NCBI RefSeq assembly: GCF_946478835.1
Contig: NZ_CAMLDV010000001.1
Coordinates: 5,837-69,836 of the forward strand
Source: an uncultured Bdellovibrio sp.
GTDB lineage: Bacteria > Bdellovibrionota > Bdellovibrionia > Bdellovibrionales > Bdellovibrionaceae
Length of the DNA: 64,000 nt
Direction of reading: 5' to 3'
How positions within the stretch are numbered: position 1 is the stretch's first letter; every line of letters begins with the position of its first letter. Both the position numbers and the translations under genes were made by a program. The notes below the pieces were generated by a model. That model saw only the letters and a list, made by a program, of their open reading frames with translations. It ran no database searches and was not told where the DNA came from. This document shows, one piece after another, positions 26,487-36,670 of the stretch.

Positions 26487-27911
26487 ATGACCCAAATGAC
26501 AGGAAAAGACGTACTGAAGTTCGCCAATGAAAAAGGCGCAAAGATGGTAGATCTCAAGTTCTGTGACATGATCGGAACTTGGCAACACTTAACAGTCCCG
26601 TTGCATCAACTCAATGAAGAGACTTTTGAAAATGGTTTCGGATTTGACGGCAGCTCCATTCGCGGATGGAGAGGGATTGAAGAATCAGACATGGTGATCA
26701 TGCCAGATCCTGCCACAGCGATGATGGATCCATTCATGCAGGTGCCGACACTTTCTGTGATCTGCGACGTGTGCTTGCCGGAAACTTTGCAACCTTACAA
26801 TCGTGATCCTCGCCAAGTGGTTAAAAAAGCGATCGCTTACATGCAATCCACAGGAATCGCCGACACAGCTTACTTCGGGCCTGAAGCTGAGTTCTTTATC
26901 TTTGATGATGTTCGTTATGAACAAACAAGCAACTCTGCTTTCTATATGATCGACAGTGACGAGGCTTCTTGGAATACAGGACGCGACGAGGGCGGAAAGA
27001 ATTTGGGTTACAAAATCCGCTCTAAGGAAGGTTACTTCCCGGCTTTGCCAACAGACTCTCAACAAGATCTTCGCAGTGAAATCTGCCTGGAGCTTGAAAG
27101 ATGTGGCATGCAAGTCGAACGTCATCACCATGAAGTAGCGTCTGCGGGTCAAGGCGAGATCAACTTCCGCTTTGATACAGCTCTGAACATGGGCGACAAA
27201 ATGATGTGGTTCAAATACATCGTAAAAAACGTAGCAAAACGCTATGGTAAAACAGCGACGTTCATGCCAAAACCACTTTTCGGTGATAACGGTTCTGGAA
27301 TGCACATCCACATGTCTTTGTGGAAAGATGGAAAAAATCTTTTCGCAGGAAATAAATACGCCGGTCTTTCAGAGATGGCTCTTTATTATATCGGCGGTGT
27401 TTTGAAACACGCTCCGGCTCTTTGCGGTATCATCAATCCAACGACAAACTCTTATAAACGTTTGGTTCCAGGTTTTGAAGCTCCGACGAAATTGGCTTAC
27501 AGCTTTAAAAACCGTTCAGCGGCAATGCGTATTCCAAACTCAGGTCCAAATCCGAAAGCAAAACGTATCGAGTTCCGTACTCCAGATCCTGGTGCCAACA
27601 TTTATTTAGCGGAAGCAGCGATCTTGATGGCGGGTCTTGATGGTATCATCAATAAAATTCATCCAGGTGATCCACTTGATAAGGACATCTATGGACTTCC
27701 TCCGCAAGAAGCGGCGGCGATTCCATCTGTTCCGGGCACTTTGGAAGAAAGTTTGAATCATCTTCGCGAAAACTGCAGCTTCTTGAAAAAAGGCGACGTT
27801 TTCAGTGAAGATTTGATTGAGACATGGGTTCACTATAAAATCGACAAAGAAGTTCGTCCGGTTCAACAAAGACCAGTTCCCTACGAATTTCATTTGTATT
27901 ATGATTGTTAA
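26487..27911 (+). CDS. glnA: Glutamine synthetase, type I
   Basis: 474 residues, GSI-beta length. It makes glutamine from glutamate, ammonia and ATP. Motifs seen: [22 protein letters not shown], the ATP site [16 protein letters not shown], and the metal-binding [13 protein letters not shown]. The adenylylation Tyr is retained in [14 protein letters not shown] (E. coli NLYDLPPEE), so GlnE-type control is possible. The start follows GGAGG at 26478. It is co-transcribed with glnB and the GcvH-like gene. Confidence 0.97.
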   Translation: MTQMTGKDVLKFANEKGAKMVDLKFCDMIGTWQHLTVPLHQLNEETFENGFGFDGSSIRGWRGIEESDMVIMPDPATAMMDPFMQVPTLSVICDVCLPETLQPYNRDPRQVVKKAIAYMQSTGIADTAYFGPEAEFFIFDDVRYEQTSNSAFYMIDSDEASWNTGRDEGGKNLGYKIRSKEGYFPALPTDSQQDLRSEICLELERCGMQVERHHHEVASAGQGEINFRFDTALNMGDKMMWFKYIVKNVAKRYGKTATFMPKPLFGDNGSGMHIHMSLWKDGKNLFAGNKYAGLSEMALYYIGGVLKHAPALCGIINPTTNSYKRLVPGFEAPTKLAYSFKNRSAAMRIPNSGPNPKAKRIEFRTPDPGANIYLAEAAILMAGLDGIINKIHPGDPLDKDIYGLPPQEAAAIPSVPGTLEESLNHLRENCSFLKKGDVFSEDLIETWVHYKIDKEVRPVQQRPVPYEFHLYYDC

Positions 27912-27935
27912 AAAACTTACAACTTAGGATAAGAC

Positions 27936-28340
27936 ATGGCATCAGACGACGTTAGAAATTTTATGGGATACCTTTGGGTCCGCCAGGAAGATGGTATCAT
28001 CACTATTGGTATCAACGAAGATGGACTTGAGGACTTTGAAGAGATCAGTTCTGTTGAGCTTCCTGCTGAACAGGAAAAAATTGATGCTGACGTCGTTATC
28101 GGTACTTTAGAAACAGACGACGGTCCATTGGACATTTACTCTCCTGTTTCTGGAACTGTGATTGAAGTGAACAGCCAAGTTGTCGAGGATCCGTCTATTA
28201 TTATGGAAGATCCTTACGAAGAGGGATGGCTCATCCGCCTTGAAGCTGATGAAGACATGGACGATGAGGATGAAGATGAAGACGATGATGACGACGACGA
28301 TGAGGATGAAGACGACGATTACGAAGATGATGAAGATTAA
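27936..28340 (+). CDS. GcvH-like protein lacking the lipoyl lysine, with acidic tail
   Basis: 134 residues. Residues 5-100 follow glycine-cleavage H protein: IYSPVSGTVIEVN, then EDPYEEGWLIRL. At the lipoyl hairpin, ESVKAASDIY of GcvH is ETDDGPLDIY (59-68), so the lipoylated Lys is Asp62. The only nearby Lys is K48, off the hairpin. The last about 35 residues are almost only Asp and Glu. It therefore cannot carry lipoate in the normal place and probably does something else. It follows glnA by 24 bases, hinting at nitrogen metabolism, and ends at a strong terminator. Confidence 0.85.
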   Translation: MASDDVRNFMGYLWVRQEDGIITIGINEDGLEDFEEISSVELPAEQEKIDADVVIGTLETDDGPLDIYSPVSGTVIEVNSQVVEDPSIIMEDPYEEGWLIRLEADEDMDDEDEDEDDDDDDDEDEDDDYEDDED

Positions 28341-28343
28341 TTA

Positions 28344-28376
28344 AAAAAAGCCCCGGACGCCCGGGGCTTTTTGTTT
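28344..28376. terminator. Bidirectional intrinsic terminator
   Basis: AAAAAGCCCCGG-acg-CCCGGGGCTTTTT is a strong GC stem with A- and T-tracts on both sides. It ends the glnB-glnA-gcvH-like operon on the plus strand and the DUF1328 gene on the minus strand. Confidence 0.9.
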
Positions 28377-28386
28377 TTGGGCATAG

Positions 28387-28560
28387 TCACCGCTGCCCCT
28401 TTCGCCCCATAAGATTGATGAGAAAGCTGACCACCGCCAAAGCTAAGAATACCAACAAGAGCAATCGGCCGATTTCCATCGACATCCCTGCAATTCCTGT
28501 GGCTCCAAAGATAAAGGCGACGATAGCTATAATAAAAAAGACTATAGCTGCTCTTAACAT
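28387..28560 (-). CDS. DUF1328 (YtjA-like) small membrane protein
   Basis: 57 residues from the ATG at 28560, which follows GGGGG. Two membrane segments surround GATGIAGMSMEIGRLLL, matching the YtjA/DUF1328 pattern (GIAG then a second helix ending in a short basic tail). Function is unknown across the family; it is often stress- or envelope-linked. Confidence 0.85.
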   Translation of the reverse strand: MLRAAIVFFIIAIVAFIFGATGIAGMSMEIGRLLLLVFLALAVVSFLINLMGRKGQR

Positions 28561-28735
28561 GGTGGGCCCCCTTTCTTGCAATGAAGGTTCATGATTATTA
28601 TCCGCCGCTCTTCAAGAAAGAGCATGATTCTTTATTTTCTTTGATAAGATTCAGTGAATATTCTGTGAGATCACAGTTAGAAAGTGACCCTCATATTGTC
28701 CTCTGTTACAAACAAGATATATACAGGACCTCCGA

Positions 28736-29623
28736 ATGACATCCCGATTTGAAAATCTAATTCTCTATTCTATCTGCACATTGATCTGGGGCTCGACATG
28801 GTTGGTGATCACTTTCCAAATTGATTCCGCTTCCCCGGTGACTTCGGTGTTCTGGAGATTTTTACTCGCAGCGGGAATTCTCTTCGCGTTTTGTTTCTTT
28901 AAAAAACAAAATCTCAAATACTCCCGCCGGGAGCATTTTCTTTTTGCCGCTCAGGGAATTTTCATGTTCTCGGTCAATTACATGCTGACTTATATCGCCG
29001 AGACGATGATCAGCTCAGGCCTTGTAGCATTAAGTTTCACGGCTTTAGTTTACTACAATATGTTTGGCATGCGGATCTTCTTTAAAAAACCCATTACAAA
29101 AAATGTGATCATGGGTTCTTTGCTGGGTGGTCTTGGTATTGTCTTTATTTTCCTCAACGAGATTTTGCATTTTGATCCAAGCTCCCAAACGATCGTAGGC
29201 CTTTGTGTCGGCTTCCTTGCAACGCTGTCTGCCTCTACCGGAAATATGGTGGCGCAAAAAAGTTATCAGTTACGCATTCCCGTTGTAGTTACGAATACTT
29301 TTGGAATGCTTTACGGAAGCCTGTTCACACTTATCATTGCACTTGTTCACGGTGATAATTTAGCGATTCCTTTGACGGGAAAATTCTTAGGAGCACTTTT
29401 GTATTTGGCTTTATTCGGATCTGTGATTGCCTTTGGCGCTTATCTGTCCTTGGCGGGAAAAATTGGCGCAGAAAAGGCCGCTTATACAAGTGTGATTTCG
29501 CCCGTTATTGCACTTGTCCTTTCGAGTTTCTTTGAGAACTTCAAATGGACGCCCTACATTCTTGTGGGCGTCCTGCTGTGTTTACTAGGTAATGTGCTGA
29601 CTCTTACCAAACGGGCGGGTTGA
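28736..29623 (+). CDS. EamA/DMT family transporter
   Basis: 295 residues with ten hydrophobic segments in two EamA repeats (ICTLIWGSTWLVI at the start of the first; YTSVISPVIALVLSSFFE in the second). Drug/metabolite transporters of this type export amino acids or other small solutes. The start follows AGGACC with 7 bases. It overlaps the convergent lipoprotein gene by 20 bases. Confidence 0.88.
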   Translation: MTSRFENLILYSICTLIWGSTWLVITFQIDSASPVTSVFWRFLLAAGILFAFCFFKKQNLKYSRREHFLFAAQGIFMFSVNYMLTYIAETMISSGLVALSFTALVYYNMFGMRIFFKKPITKNVIMGSLLGGLGIVFIFLNEILHFDPSSQTIVGLCVGFLATLSASTGNMVAQKSYQLRIPVVVTNTFGMLYGSLFTLIIALVHGDNLAIPLTGKFLGALLYLALFGSVIAFGAYLSLAGKIGAEKAAYTSVISPVIALVLSSFFENFKWTPYILVGVLLCLLGNVLTLTKRAG

Positions 29624-30827
29624 TCCCCGGAGGAAGGAAAAACACTCCCGTTTGATACATGATGGAAATCGTTTTCTCTGTTGTTTTTCTAAGATCACGT
29701 CCTTGTGGAGCACCGTTGTCTACGATGATCATGCCGTCGTCACTTGCTGACGTATAAGTATGTCCCGGCGTTAAGCCTGATCCATTCATCAAAAACGCGC
29801 CGACAAGAGGGCGATATAAAGTGGAATCCCACGCGACCCAACCTGCTTTGTAAAGAGCCATTGAGAAATTCACAACGGCAGCACTATTAGTCCAAATAAG
29901 GGGATTGCCTTTAGAACTATTAAAATCATCCGTCACTCGATAGCCCGCGCGCTGATACGCTTGTCGCAAAAGTTCTGACTGAAATTCCGCACAAGGCACG
30001 TTGGCAAAACCGTGACGAACCGCCGTGCCTTGAGTGGCGATGGTCCACGCTCCCACTGTTGAGATTGTTCCTTTTTTCTCAAAATCGATAGAGGCTTGTG
30101 TGGCTTTGGCTTTATCCATCATCAAATAAGATTTTGGAGTTTCCACCGTGCGGTTCACGGCTTTTTTAAGTTCACTGTAAATGCTTTGCCATTTTTCTTT
30201 TTCAGCGAGTGATAAAGAATTTGCATCGACACTTTTATTCAAACGAGGGCCGAAACGCTTCGTTACTGATGTCGTATATTTAAACTTCGGCTTTCCCGTC
30301 AGATTGTAGTATTTCAAAAAACCCGCACCTGGTGTCGCGGCACTGACAACGGCAAAATGACCCTCGGTTCCTTCTAGATTTCCGACAATGGAAGCAAAGA
30401 TAAAAAGACCGCCCTGAGTTTGGTTAAGGCTTTCAATCTTACTTTGTGGAAATGAAGACTGATATTGCGAAGCCACCGAAATAATTTTTACAGGATATAA
30501 GAAACCTGTGCTGGATCTTTCAACCCCGCCACTGGAATTGCGGAAGTCCAAATGTTTGATTTCGTAATTGGCAGGAACTTCAATTTGTGTGCCTTCAGGA
30601 AGTTCGACTTTGGATTCCAAAACGCCGGATTTTTCATAACGGACCGTCATAGCTTGGCTGAGCAAGAGTTTTTGAGCCGTCAATGTTTCAGGAGTAGGCT
30701 CGACAACCGATGCTGTTTCGTTTCCTGACTCGTCAAGGCTCGGCCAATCGTTAGAGCGAGCGCAGGCTAGTAAACCTGTCAGCGAAAGAAACAAAATCAT
30801 TCTTGTTACGTTTGTGGTTCCGACCAT
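29604..30827 (-). CDS. Lipoprotein with probable NlpC/P60-like domain
   Basis: 407 residues from the ATG at 30827, after GAGAGG. A lipobox (LTGLLAC) precedes about 240 residues without known domains. The C-terminal part has a Cys in NVPCAEFQSELLRQAY, a His in PGHTYTSASDDGMIIVDNG and a partly conserved tail, resembling NlpC/P60-type cysteine peptidases that cut peptidoglycan stem peptides. The match is from motif spacing only. Confidence 0.6.
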   Translation of the reverse strand: MVGTTNVTRMILFLSLTGLLACARSNDWPSLDESGNETASVVEPTPETLTAQKLLLSQAMTVRYEKSGVLESKVELPEGTQIEVPANYEIKHLDFRNSSGGVERSSTGFLYPVKIISVASQYQSSFPQSKIESLNQTQGGLFIFASIVGNLEGTEGHFAVVSAATPGAGFLKYYNLTGKPKFKYTTSVTKRFGPRLNKSVDANSLSLAEKEKWQSIYSELKKAVNRTVETPKSYLMMDKAKATQASIDFEKKGTISTVGAWTIATQGTAVRHGFANVPCAEFQSELLRQAYQRAGYRVTDDFNSSKGNPLIWTNSAAVVNFSMALYKAGWVAWDSTLYRPLVGAFLMNGSGLTPGHTYTSASDDGMIIVDNGAPQGRDLRKTTEKTISIMYQTGVFFLPPGINPPVW

Positions 30828-31077
30828 GGATGACCTCTCTTTCAAAAGGGTCTTCGGTCGGCTCACATTAGAAATTGAATATTTTTTAGAATGTCCAAAT
30901 CGTTTTCAGGACTTTTTTCTCGAATGAAAAACTAATTTATAAAAATCGTCGGAACTCTGTTTGTTTAGGCCAGTCGCATCGCCGCTGCTTTGCTTTTTTG
31001 AAATATTGATTGCCACCTTATAAAGCGACGAACGAACGCCTTTGCCGTATCAAGTATCACTCATAAAAGGAGTTCAT

Positions 31078-31728
31078 ATGAAAGCACTTGCACGTTTTAT
31101 CGTTGCACCCGTTTTGGCTCTCTCAGTTTCTTCCGCTCATGCTTCTGTTTTAAAAATGGAAAAGGGCCCGCGCAGCATTGAAGGAGTGAATATCTCCAAA
31201 TCAGCCGTAGCCACTATTGAAAAAACAGAAACTCAGCTTGGCACTGTCGGTGCTGGTCTGCGCTGGAAGAAAGTTCTTTTTTCTAAGGTCAAAGTTTATG
31301 TTGCCGAGCTTTTGGTGAGCAGCCCTCAACGCTTTATTAAAAAAGACAGCGAAGCTTTAAAATCATTGGATGACAGTGACGTTGTCGCCATTCGTATGAC
31401 GTTCTTAAGAACCGTAGAAGCGGACAAAGTGCAAACGTCTTTCCGCGATGCACTTAGCGCCAACAAAGTGGATACGGCAACTCCATCTATTAAAACATTC
31501 CTAGGCGCTGTCAGCAAAGGTGGCGACGCCGCTTCCGGTGGTCATCTCACCATTCTAGTGAAGAAACACTCCGATGGTTCAGAAACTTTGATTTATGAAG
31601 ACACGGCTGGAAAACAAACCGTGCTTGTCGGTGAACGCGGTATGACTCAAAAGATTTTTTCAATCTGGTTGGGTGTCCCTGCGGATGACGGCGTAGCTTC
31701 CTTAAAAAACGATCTTTTAACTCCTTAA
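31078..31728 (+). CDS. Chalcone-isomerase-like domain secreted protein
   Basis: 216 residues from ATG 31078, with AAGGAG 7 bases before. A signal peptide ends in SSAHA. The core has the bacterial chalcone-isomerase-like pattern (GAGLRWKKVLFSKVKVYVAE early, then MTFLRTVEADKV and WLGVPADDGVASLKNDLL at the end). In bacteria these are periplasmic and probably bind fatty acids or lack activity. It is followed 10 bases later by a lipoprotein gene in the same operon. Confidence 0.75.
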   Translation: MKALARFIVAPVLALSVSSAHASVLKMEKGPRSIEGVNISKSAVATIEKTETQLGTVGAGLRWKKVLFSKVKVYVAELLVSSPQRFIKKDSEALKSLDDSDVVAIRMTFLRTVEADKVQTSFRDALSANKVDTATPSIKTFLGAVSKGGDAASGGHLTILVKKHSDGSETLIYEDTAGKQTVLVGERGMTQKIFSIWLGVPADDGVASLKNDLLTP

Positions 31729-31738
31729 GGAGACGTCC

Positions 31739-32722
31739 GTGAATTCTTTAATTAAAGTATCCCTAGCTGGTATTTTATTACTTTCCTTAGCCGCCTGCGA
31801 TTTGCAGGAGGCTTTGGATGGCACTAAAAAAGTTCCAGGTAAAATGGACGAAACCAATGCCAACATGAGAAAAATGTTGGATGAAATGAAGACAACAAAC
31901 AAAGGGGTCCACGATCAATCCCTATTAATTCCCTTAGAAAATCTGATTAAGGAAGAAAATCAGGATACTTTGGCTCCCGTGCCTTTTAAGCTGATGCCCT
32001 ATGGAAAAAAATTTGCTGAAGCCGCCTCTGCAGAGGAGCTGATTGATTTAACTTATCTATGGCTTAAGGAAGTCGATGAAGCTTTGCCTAATAAAGACAT
32101 TGACGAAGCTACAGGAGAAGAAGTTCCTTATAAAAAAAAACAAATTCAGCGAATCAATACCCAAAAACTTGCCAAGCTAACGGCCTTACAAGTGATCGCA
32201 GGTTTTACCCCGCAAGAGGTCGTTCAGGAAATTATTCACCGAAATATTATAGGTGAAAAACTTGAGGGCGGTCGTCGCTTTGAGGAGACGGCGTATTCCT
32301 TTTTGATGTTAAGAACGATGTTCATCCGTGACGTTCTTTTAAAAGAATCTATTTTATCCACGTCTATTGATAATGTAGGCAAACTTGAAGAGGCGATGAA
32401 ATATATTAAGAAAGTCGACAGCATTGCTCGCTTGCGCTTTGCCGATAAGATTCAATTTAAATCTCATGGTCTGATTGATTTTGAAGGAAGGCAGCTTCCT
32501 GAAGACCAGCAGCCCCAGGAAAAGCTCAATCAAGATGTGGCTTTTAATTTATGGACCTCGATTTATGAAAAAGCACAGTCACAAATGCGGATGGATGAGC
32601 GAAGTGTCGGTGCCGATGCCAACGATGACCAGCGACTTTTAAACGAAGAAAAAAAGCGTCTGCAATATGACTTGCAGTTGATTGAACAAAATCTTCAATA
32701 CTGGAAAGGCCGTCAACCTTGA
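31739..32722 (+). CDS. Lipoprotein of unknown function
   Basis: 327 residues starting at GTG 31739, after AAGGAG. The signal ends in a lipobox (LLLSLAAC). The mature protein is mostly helical and charged, with early repeats of [15 protein letters not shown] type suggesting a coiled coil near residues 35-60. No family is recognised. It probably forms an operon with the upstream chalcone-isomerase-like gene. It ends 10 bases inside the convergent chemoreceptor gene. Confidence 0.7.
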   Translation: MNSLIKVSLAGILLLSLAACDLQEALDGTKKVPGKMDETNANMRKMLDEMKTTNKGVHDQSLLIPLENLIKEENQDTLAPVPFKLMPYGKKFAEAASAEELIDLTYLWLKEVDEALPNKDIDEATGEEVPYKKKQIQRINTQKLAKLTALQVIAGFTPQEVVQEIIHRNIIGEKLEGGRRFEETAYSFLMLRTMFIRDVLLKESILSTSIDNVGKLEEAMKYIKKVDSIARLRFADKIQFKSHGLIDFEGRQLPEDQQPQEKLNQDVAFNLWTSIYEKAQSQMRMDERSVGADANDDQRLLNEEKKRLQYDLQLIEQNLQYWKGRQP

Positions 32723-34134
32723 CGGCCCACCATGGCTTTTAGTTCCGTCACAAGCCCTTGCATACCTTGAGAAAGCTCTGACATTTGATCGCTGGTTTGG
32801 GCGACCTCTTGAGCAACTTGCGCATTCTGCTGCGATGCTTGGTCTAATTTATTCATGGCTTCACTGATTAGTCCCAGCCCACGAGCTTGCTCTTGGCTGG
32901 CCCCTGCGATTTCATTATTAATTTCCAAAACTTTTTGCGCGGAAGAAAGAAATTTACCAAGAAGAGCGCCACTTTGATGAGCGACTTCGCCGCCTTCGTG
33001 AATTCTGGATACACTTTCTTGAATCATTTTAGAATTATCTTTTGCAGAATCAGCACTTCGTTGGGCAAGGCTGCGAACAGCATCGGCAACAACGGCAAAG
33101 CCTTTTCCCTGCTCACCGGCACGAGCCGCTTCCACTGAGGCATTTAAAGCAAGAAGATTTGTTTGAAAGGCGATATCGTCAATGACTTGAATCACCTCTT
33201 CGATTTTTGTCGCCGAGCCTTTTAAAGCATCCATGCTTTGAATCAACTTTTGCACAGATTCAGCACCCGCCTTGGAGGCTTCGAAACTTTCCGAAGACAA
33301 AGTGGAGGCGTTTTTAGCATTTTCTGAATTAAGCTTCACCATACTGGAAAGTTCTTCCAAGGAAGCCACCGTTTCTTGCAAGGAAGCCGCCGACTCCGTC
33401 GCTCCGCTTGCGAGATTTTGGCTGGCTTTATTAAGATGGTGACTGGTCTCATCTAAAGAATGACCCGTTTTCTCAATGCGATTGGAAAAAACCGACATAC
33501 GACCTATCAAACTTGAGGTGATCCATGCTCCGCCGAGCAAACAGAAAAGCCCGCCTACTATAGTGATAACCAAGTTGATGGCACGGAAAGCTCCACCGGA
33601 TTCGTGCGCAACTTCCGCATCTTTTTCAATCAACTCTCCCAGGTTTTCCATTTTTCCTTCGAGAACCTTGAAAGTATCGTTGAACTTTGGAAGCTCAGCC
33701 AATGCGACTTTATAACCTTGAGTCACCGCGAGATTCACAATTTTTTTGGTGTGTTCAATATATTGTTCCATCTGGGGTTTGGTTTCTAGAATCGCTTTTT
33801 TAGTTTCGGCATTTAATGGCAATGCTTCTAAAGCAGAAAGATATTTTTTAAATTCTTCCGATTTTTCTTCAGATTCTTTCTGAATGTTTTTTAATTCAGA
33901 TACTTCACCGCTCTCCGCCGAAAGCAAGGAGGCCAAAACCACGGAACGAAGTCCATCGTGCATCATATCTGCGAGAGTCATATTGCGAACTGCTGGCAGT
34001 TGCACGTTGGCGACATTATCAAATTGTGTCATCAACCGCGTGGAATTGATAAAAGAAAGACTTCCAATGCCAACTAGGACAAGTAAAAATCCTCCACATA
34101 AAAGCACCAGTTGTTTTTTTATAGAAAGATTCAT
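32713..34134 (-). CDS. Methyl-accepting chemotaxis protein
   Basis: 473 residues. One membrane helix at residues 8-28, a four-helix-bundle-type periplasmic domain of about 155 residues, a second helix ([18 protein letters not shown]), then a cytoplasmic signalling domain. The hairpin tip is intact: [20 protein letters not shown] then [19 protein letters not shown]. No classical HAMP is obvious. It signals to CheA/CheW. No CheW-binding or CheR-tether C-terminal pentapeptide is seen. Confidence 0.93.
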   Translation of the reverse strand: MNLSIKKQLVLLCGGFLLVLVGIGSLSFINSTRLMTQFDNVANVQLPAVRNMTLADMMHDGLRSVVLASLLSAESGEVSELKNIQKESEEKSEEFKKYLSALEALPLNAETKKAILETKPQMEQYIEHTKKIVNLAVTQGYKVALAELPKFNDTFKVLEGKMENLGELIEKDAEVAHESGGAFRAINLVITIVGGLFCLLGGAWITSSLIGRMSVFSNRIEKTGHSLDETSHHLNKASQNLASGATESAASLQETVASLEELSSMVKLNSENAKNASTLSSESFEASKAGAESVQKLIQSMDALKGSATKIEEVIQVIDDIAFQTNLLALNASVEAARAGEQGKGFAVVADAVRSLAQRSADSAKDNSKMIQESVSRIHEGGEVAHQSGALLGKFLSSAQKVLEINNEIAGASQEQARGLGLISEAMNKLDQASQQNAQVAQEVAQTSDQMSELSQGMQGLVTELKAMVGRQG

Positions 34135-34147
34135 TCGCCCGACCCTG

Positions 34148-34963
34148 TTACCAAAGTTTCGACTCTACTGAAAGATATAAAAAGACACCGCGCTCATGTT
34201 CAGCCGCGGAAGGACCGACACCAAGAAGTGCGCCGATGCCGGGAACAATCTCGGTTTCTTGCCCGGCTTGAAAAGCCGTACGTATGCCGGGAACAACATA
34301 ATAAGTCGCCTCTGTCGCCTTAGTGTCTTGTCCGGCAACGACTTCGTTATTGTTCATTACGAATTCGCAGAGAAGATTTGTCTTTGGTGTGACATTGTAG
34401 ACAACACTTGTTCCAAAGTTAAAACCAAAAAGGGAAGCCGTTTCTCCCAGCTCATTCTTTGCATCCGGTGTGTATGTAAAACCGGCGTTCCAATGATTGG
34501 TCCAGCGATCGTTAAGCGTGATGGAAACAGCATGATTAAACTGGAAGCCCGCTACACCATTGCCGAAACCTTTTTTGTAGTCTCCTGTAGGAAGGATGAT
34601 CGAAAAACGTGGAGCCATGGAAATCATCTCTGTGTTCATCAATTGGTAACGATAATTTAGAAGGACGTCACCAATCTGCGTTTTGTCGCCATCACCACCG
34701 ACAGCACTCTTTTTTAAAACAGGAATAACGTAAGAAAATTGATGAGTCTCATCTGTGATAGGAATTTCGTTTGTGAACGAGTATCCCCATTCATGTGCGG
34801 GATCAAGATACTGATAAGTCTGAATAAACTGCACAACACCGGGTTCCTGGTTGTACGCTTCCTCAATAAGAAAGGAATTATCCTTTACAACCTCGGCAGC
34901 ATTCGCTTTCACCGCAAAACCACCCAATAACGCCAAAGCGATTGCATACAATAACACGCGCAT
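34148..34963 (-). CDS. Probable outer membrane beta-barrel protein
   Basis: 271 residues with a signal peptide ([15 protein letters not shown]). The mature part alternates short amphipathic strands ([30 protein letters not shown]) and ends in an aromatic-Trp C-terminus (LSVESKLW), typical of outer membrane barrels. The pattern resembles the phenol-degradation MetA/transporter family of unknown substrate. It lies 13 bases upstream of the chemoreceptor gene and may be co-transcribed with it. Confidence 0.7.
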   Translation of the reverse strand: MRVLLYAIALALLGGFAVKANAAEVVKDNSFLIEEAYNQEPGVVQFIQTYQYLDPAHEWGYSFTNEIPITDETHQFSYVIPVLKKSAVGGDGDKTQIGDVLLNYRYQLMNTEMISMAPRFSIILPTGDYKKGFGNGVAGFQFNHAVSITLNDRWTNHWNAGFTYTPDAKNELGETASLFGFNFGTSVVYNVTPKTNLLCEFVMNNNEVVAGQDTKATEATYYVVPGIRTAFQAGQETEIVPGIGALLGVGPSAAEHERGVFLYLSVESKLW

Positions 34964-35033
34964 TCATTTCCCCTTTTCTTGAATAAGAATATTCTTTCCA
35001 AAATTATGAGGAAAATCTACGCTGAACAGGTTT

Positions 35034-36338
35034 TTAACAATTTGTACTGGTCTTTATGCGTGAAGTTCGCCAGAACATCGATACTAAAGTCATTCCACCG
35101 AGGACGTAACAATAATAGACTTCCCCCACGAGCGCCAGCGGAGACAGTTTCGCCATTTGGCTAGCTAGTAAAATCTGGGCACCATAAGGAATCAAACCTT
35201 GAATCACGCAAGAAAAGATATCCAAAAGACTTGCACTGCGTGGAGCTGGCACTTCTTCCGCTTTAGAAATTTCTTTAGCGAGGTCGCCTGTAATTAGAAT
35301 AGCAACGGTGTTATTGGCAACGGCCAGATTCGCGATGCTCACTGAAAGAGCGATGCTAAATTCCGCCCATAATTTTTCTAAACGCGCGCTTTGAAACTTC
35401 ATCTTCATAAAGAGGCCGCGCAAAATCGCGATACCGCCTTCGACTTTCATCATCTGCCCCAGACCACCCATGAAAAGAGAAAGAAGAAAGATCTCTTGCA
35501 TATCCTTAAAGCCTGTATAAATGTCCTGGGCCCATTGCAAAAGAGAATACCCTTCTGTCGCAAAGAGTCCCAAACCTCCGGCAAGAAGAATTCCCAGAAC
35601 TAAGACCAAAAAGACATTTATTCCTAACAAGGCCAATATCAAAACAACGGCATAAGGTAGAGCCTTAAAAATTTCCATTTCTTTCACGGAGACTACGTGG
35701 CCCGGAGCGAACGACAAAAAGAGAATCATCACCGTTAGCAACGCCGCTGGCAGACTTAAACGAAAGTTCACGCGAAATTTATCCTTCATCGAACAACCTT
35801 GCGACCGTGTCGCCGCAATTGTCGTGTCAGAAATAAAAGAAAGATTATCGCCAAACATGGCGCCACCAATCAAAGCGCCAAACACAAGAGCTTTCTCCAA
35901 ACCACCCGTTTCAGCGAGCCCCAAGGCAATCGGCCCCAACGCTGAAATCGTTCCCATGGATGTACCAATAGATGTCGAGATCAAAGCGGCGAGTAAAAAG
36001 AATCCTGGTAACAAGAAATTTTCCGGCATGATTTTCATTCCCCAGAAAATCACCGCATCGACACCACCAATGGCTTTTACAACACTTCCAAATGCGCCCG
36101 CCAAAAGATAGATCAGACACATCGTAAGAATATTGTGATCAGCAAGTCCCTCCATGAACGTGTTCACCTTTTTATCAAAGGTTCCCTTCATCAAAAGAAA
36201 AGCTAATATAATCGCTGGAAGTGTTGCGACCGGAGACGGCAGTTTGTAAAAAGCAAACTCGGCTCCTTGCAAGTGATAATAAATTCCGCTCCCAAGAAAA
36301 AGAGCGATGAACGTTAAAAGAGGGAGAAAGGCTCTCAC
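35034..36338 (-). CDS. NhaC-family Na+/H+ antiporter
   Basis: 434 residues with about 11-12 membrane helices. GALIGGAMFGDNLSFISDTT is a clear NhaC mark, and LIPYGAQILLAS near the end also fits. Starts at GTG 36338; its GGAG ribosome site lies inside the last codons of the parvulin gene, so the two are coupled. It exchanges sodium (or a related solute such as malate/lactate) for protons. Confidence 0.85.
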   Translation of the reverse strand: MRAFLPLLTFIALFLGSGIYYHLQGAEFAFYKLPSPVATLPAIILAFLLMKGTFDKKVNTFMEGLADHNILTMCLIYLLAGAFGSVVKAIGGVDAVIFWGMKIMPENFLLPGFFLLAALISTSIGTSMGTISALGPIALGLAETGGLEKALVFGALIGGAMFGDNLSFISDTTIAATRSQGCSMKDKFRVNFRLSLPAALLTVMILFLSFAPGHVVSVKEMEIFKALPYAVVLILALLGINVFLVLVLGILLAGGLGLFATEGYSLLQWAQDIYTGFKDMQEIFLLSLFMGGLGQMMKVEGGIAILRGLFMKMKFQSARLEKLWAEFSIALSVSIANLAVANNTVAILITGDLAKEISKAEEVPAPRSASLLDIFSCVIQGLIPYGAQILLASQMAKLSPLALVGEVYYCYVLGGMTLVSMFWRTSRIKTSTNC

Positions 36339-36343
36339 TTAGA

Positions 36344-36616
36344 TTACTCCGTTCTTTTTATAAGGTGATAACCAAACTTCGTGCGTACAGGTTTTGCGGT
36401 CGTTTCGCCGACCCTCAAAGAGAACGCAGCCTCTTCAAATGTCTCATCCATGCGACCTTCAGAGAATGTTCCCAGATCTCCTCCCACGGAGGAGGAGGGA
36501 CAGCGAGAGTGCTTGCGTGCTAATTCTTCAAAGCTTTTACCACTCTTTAATGCTCGTAAAAGATCATCGGCTTCATATTGATGCTGCACCAATATATGAC
36601 TGGCTCTGATTTTCAC
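36344..36616 (-). CDS. Parvulin-type peptidyl-prolyl isomerase
   Basis: 90 residues from the GTG at 36616, which follows GGAGG by 4 bases; an upstream TTG frame is less likely. It has the parvulin motifs ASHILVQ, then FEELARKHSRCPSSSVGGDLGTF and KFGYHLIKR. It is a single-domain cytoplasmic form, like PpiC, that isomerises prolyl bonds. First gene of a likely pair with the NhaC antiporter. Confidence 0.92.
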   Translation of the reverse strand: MKIRASHILVQHQYEADDLLRALKSGKSFEELARKHSRCPSSSVGGDLGTFSEGRMDETFEEAAFSLRVGETTAKPVRTKFGYHLIKRTE

Positions 36617-36670
36617 GTTTCCTCCGTATTTAATTTGACCCAACTCTTCACACTCCCGTAAGGTCGGAAT

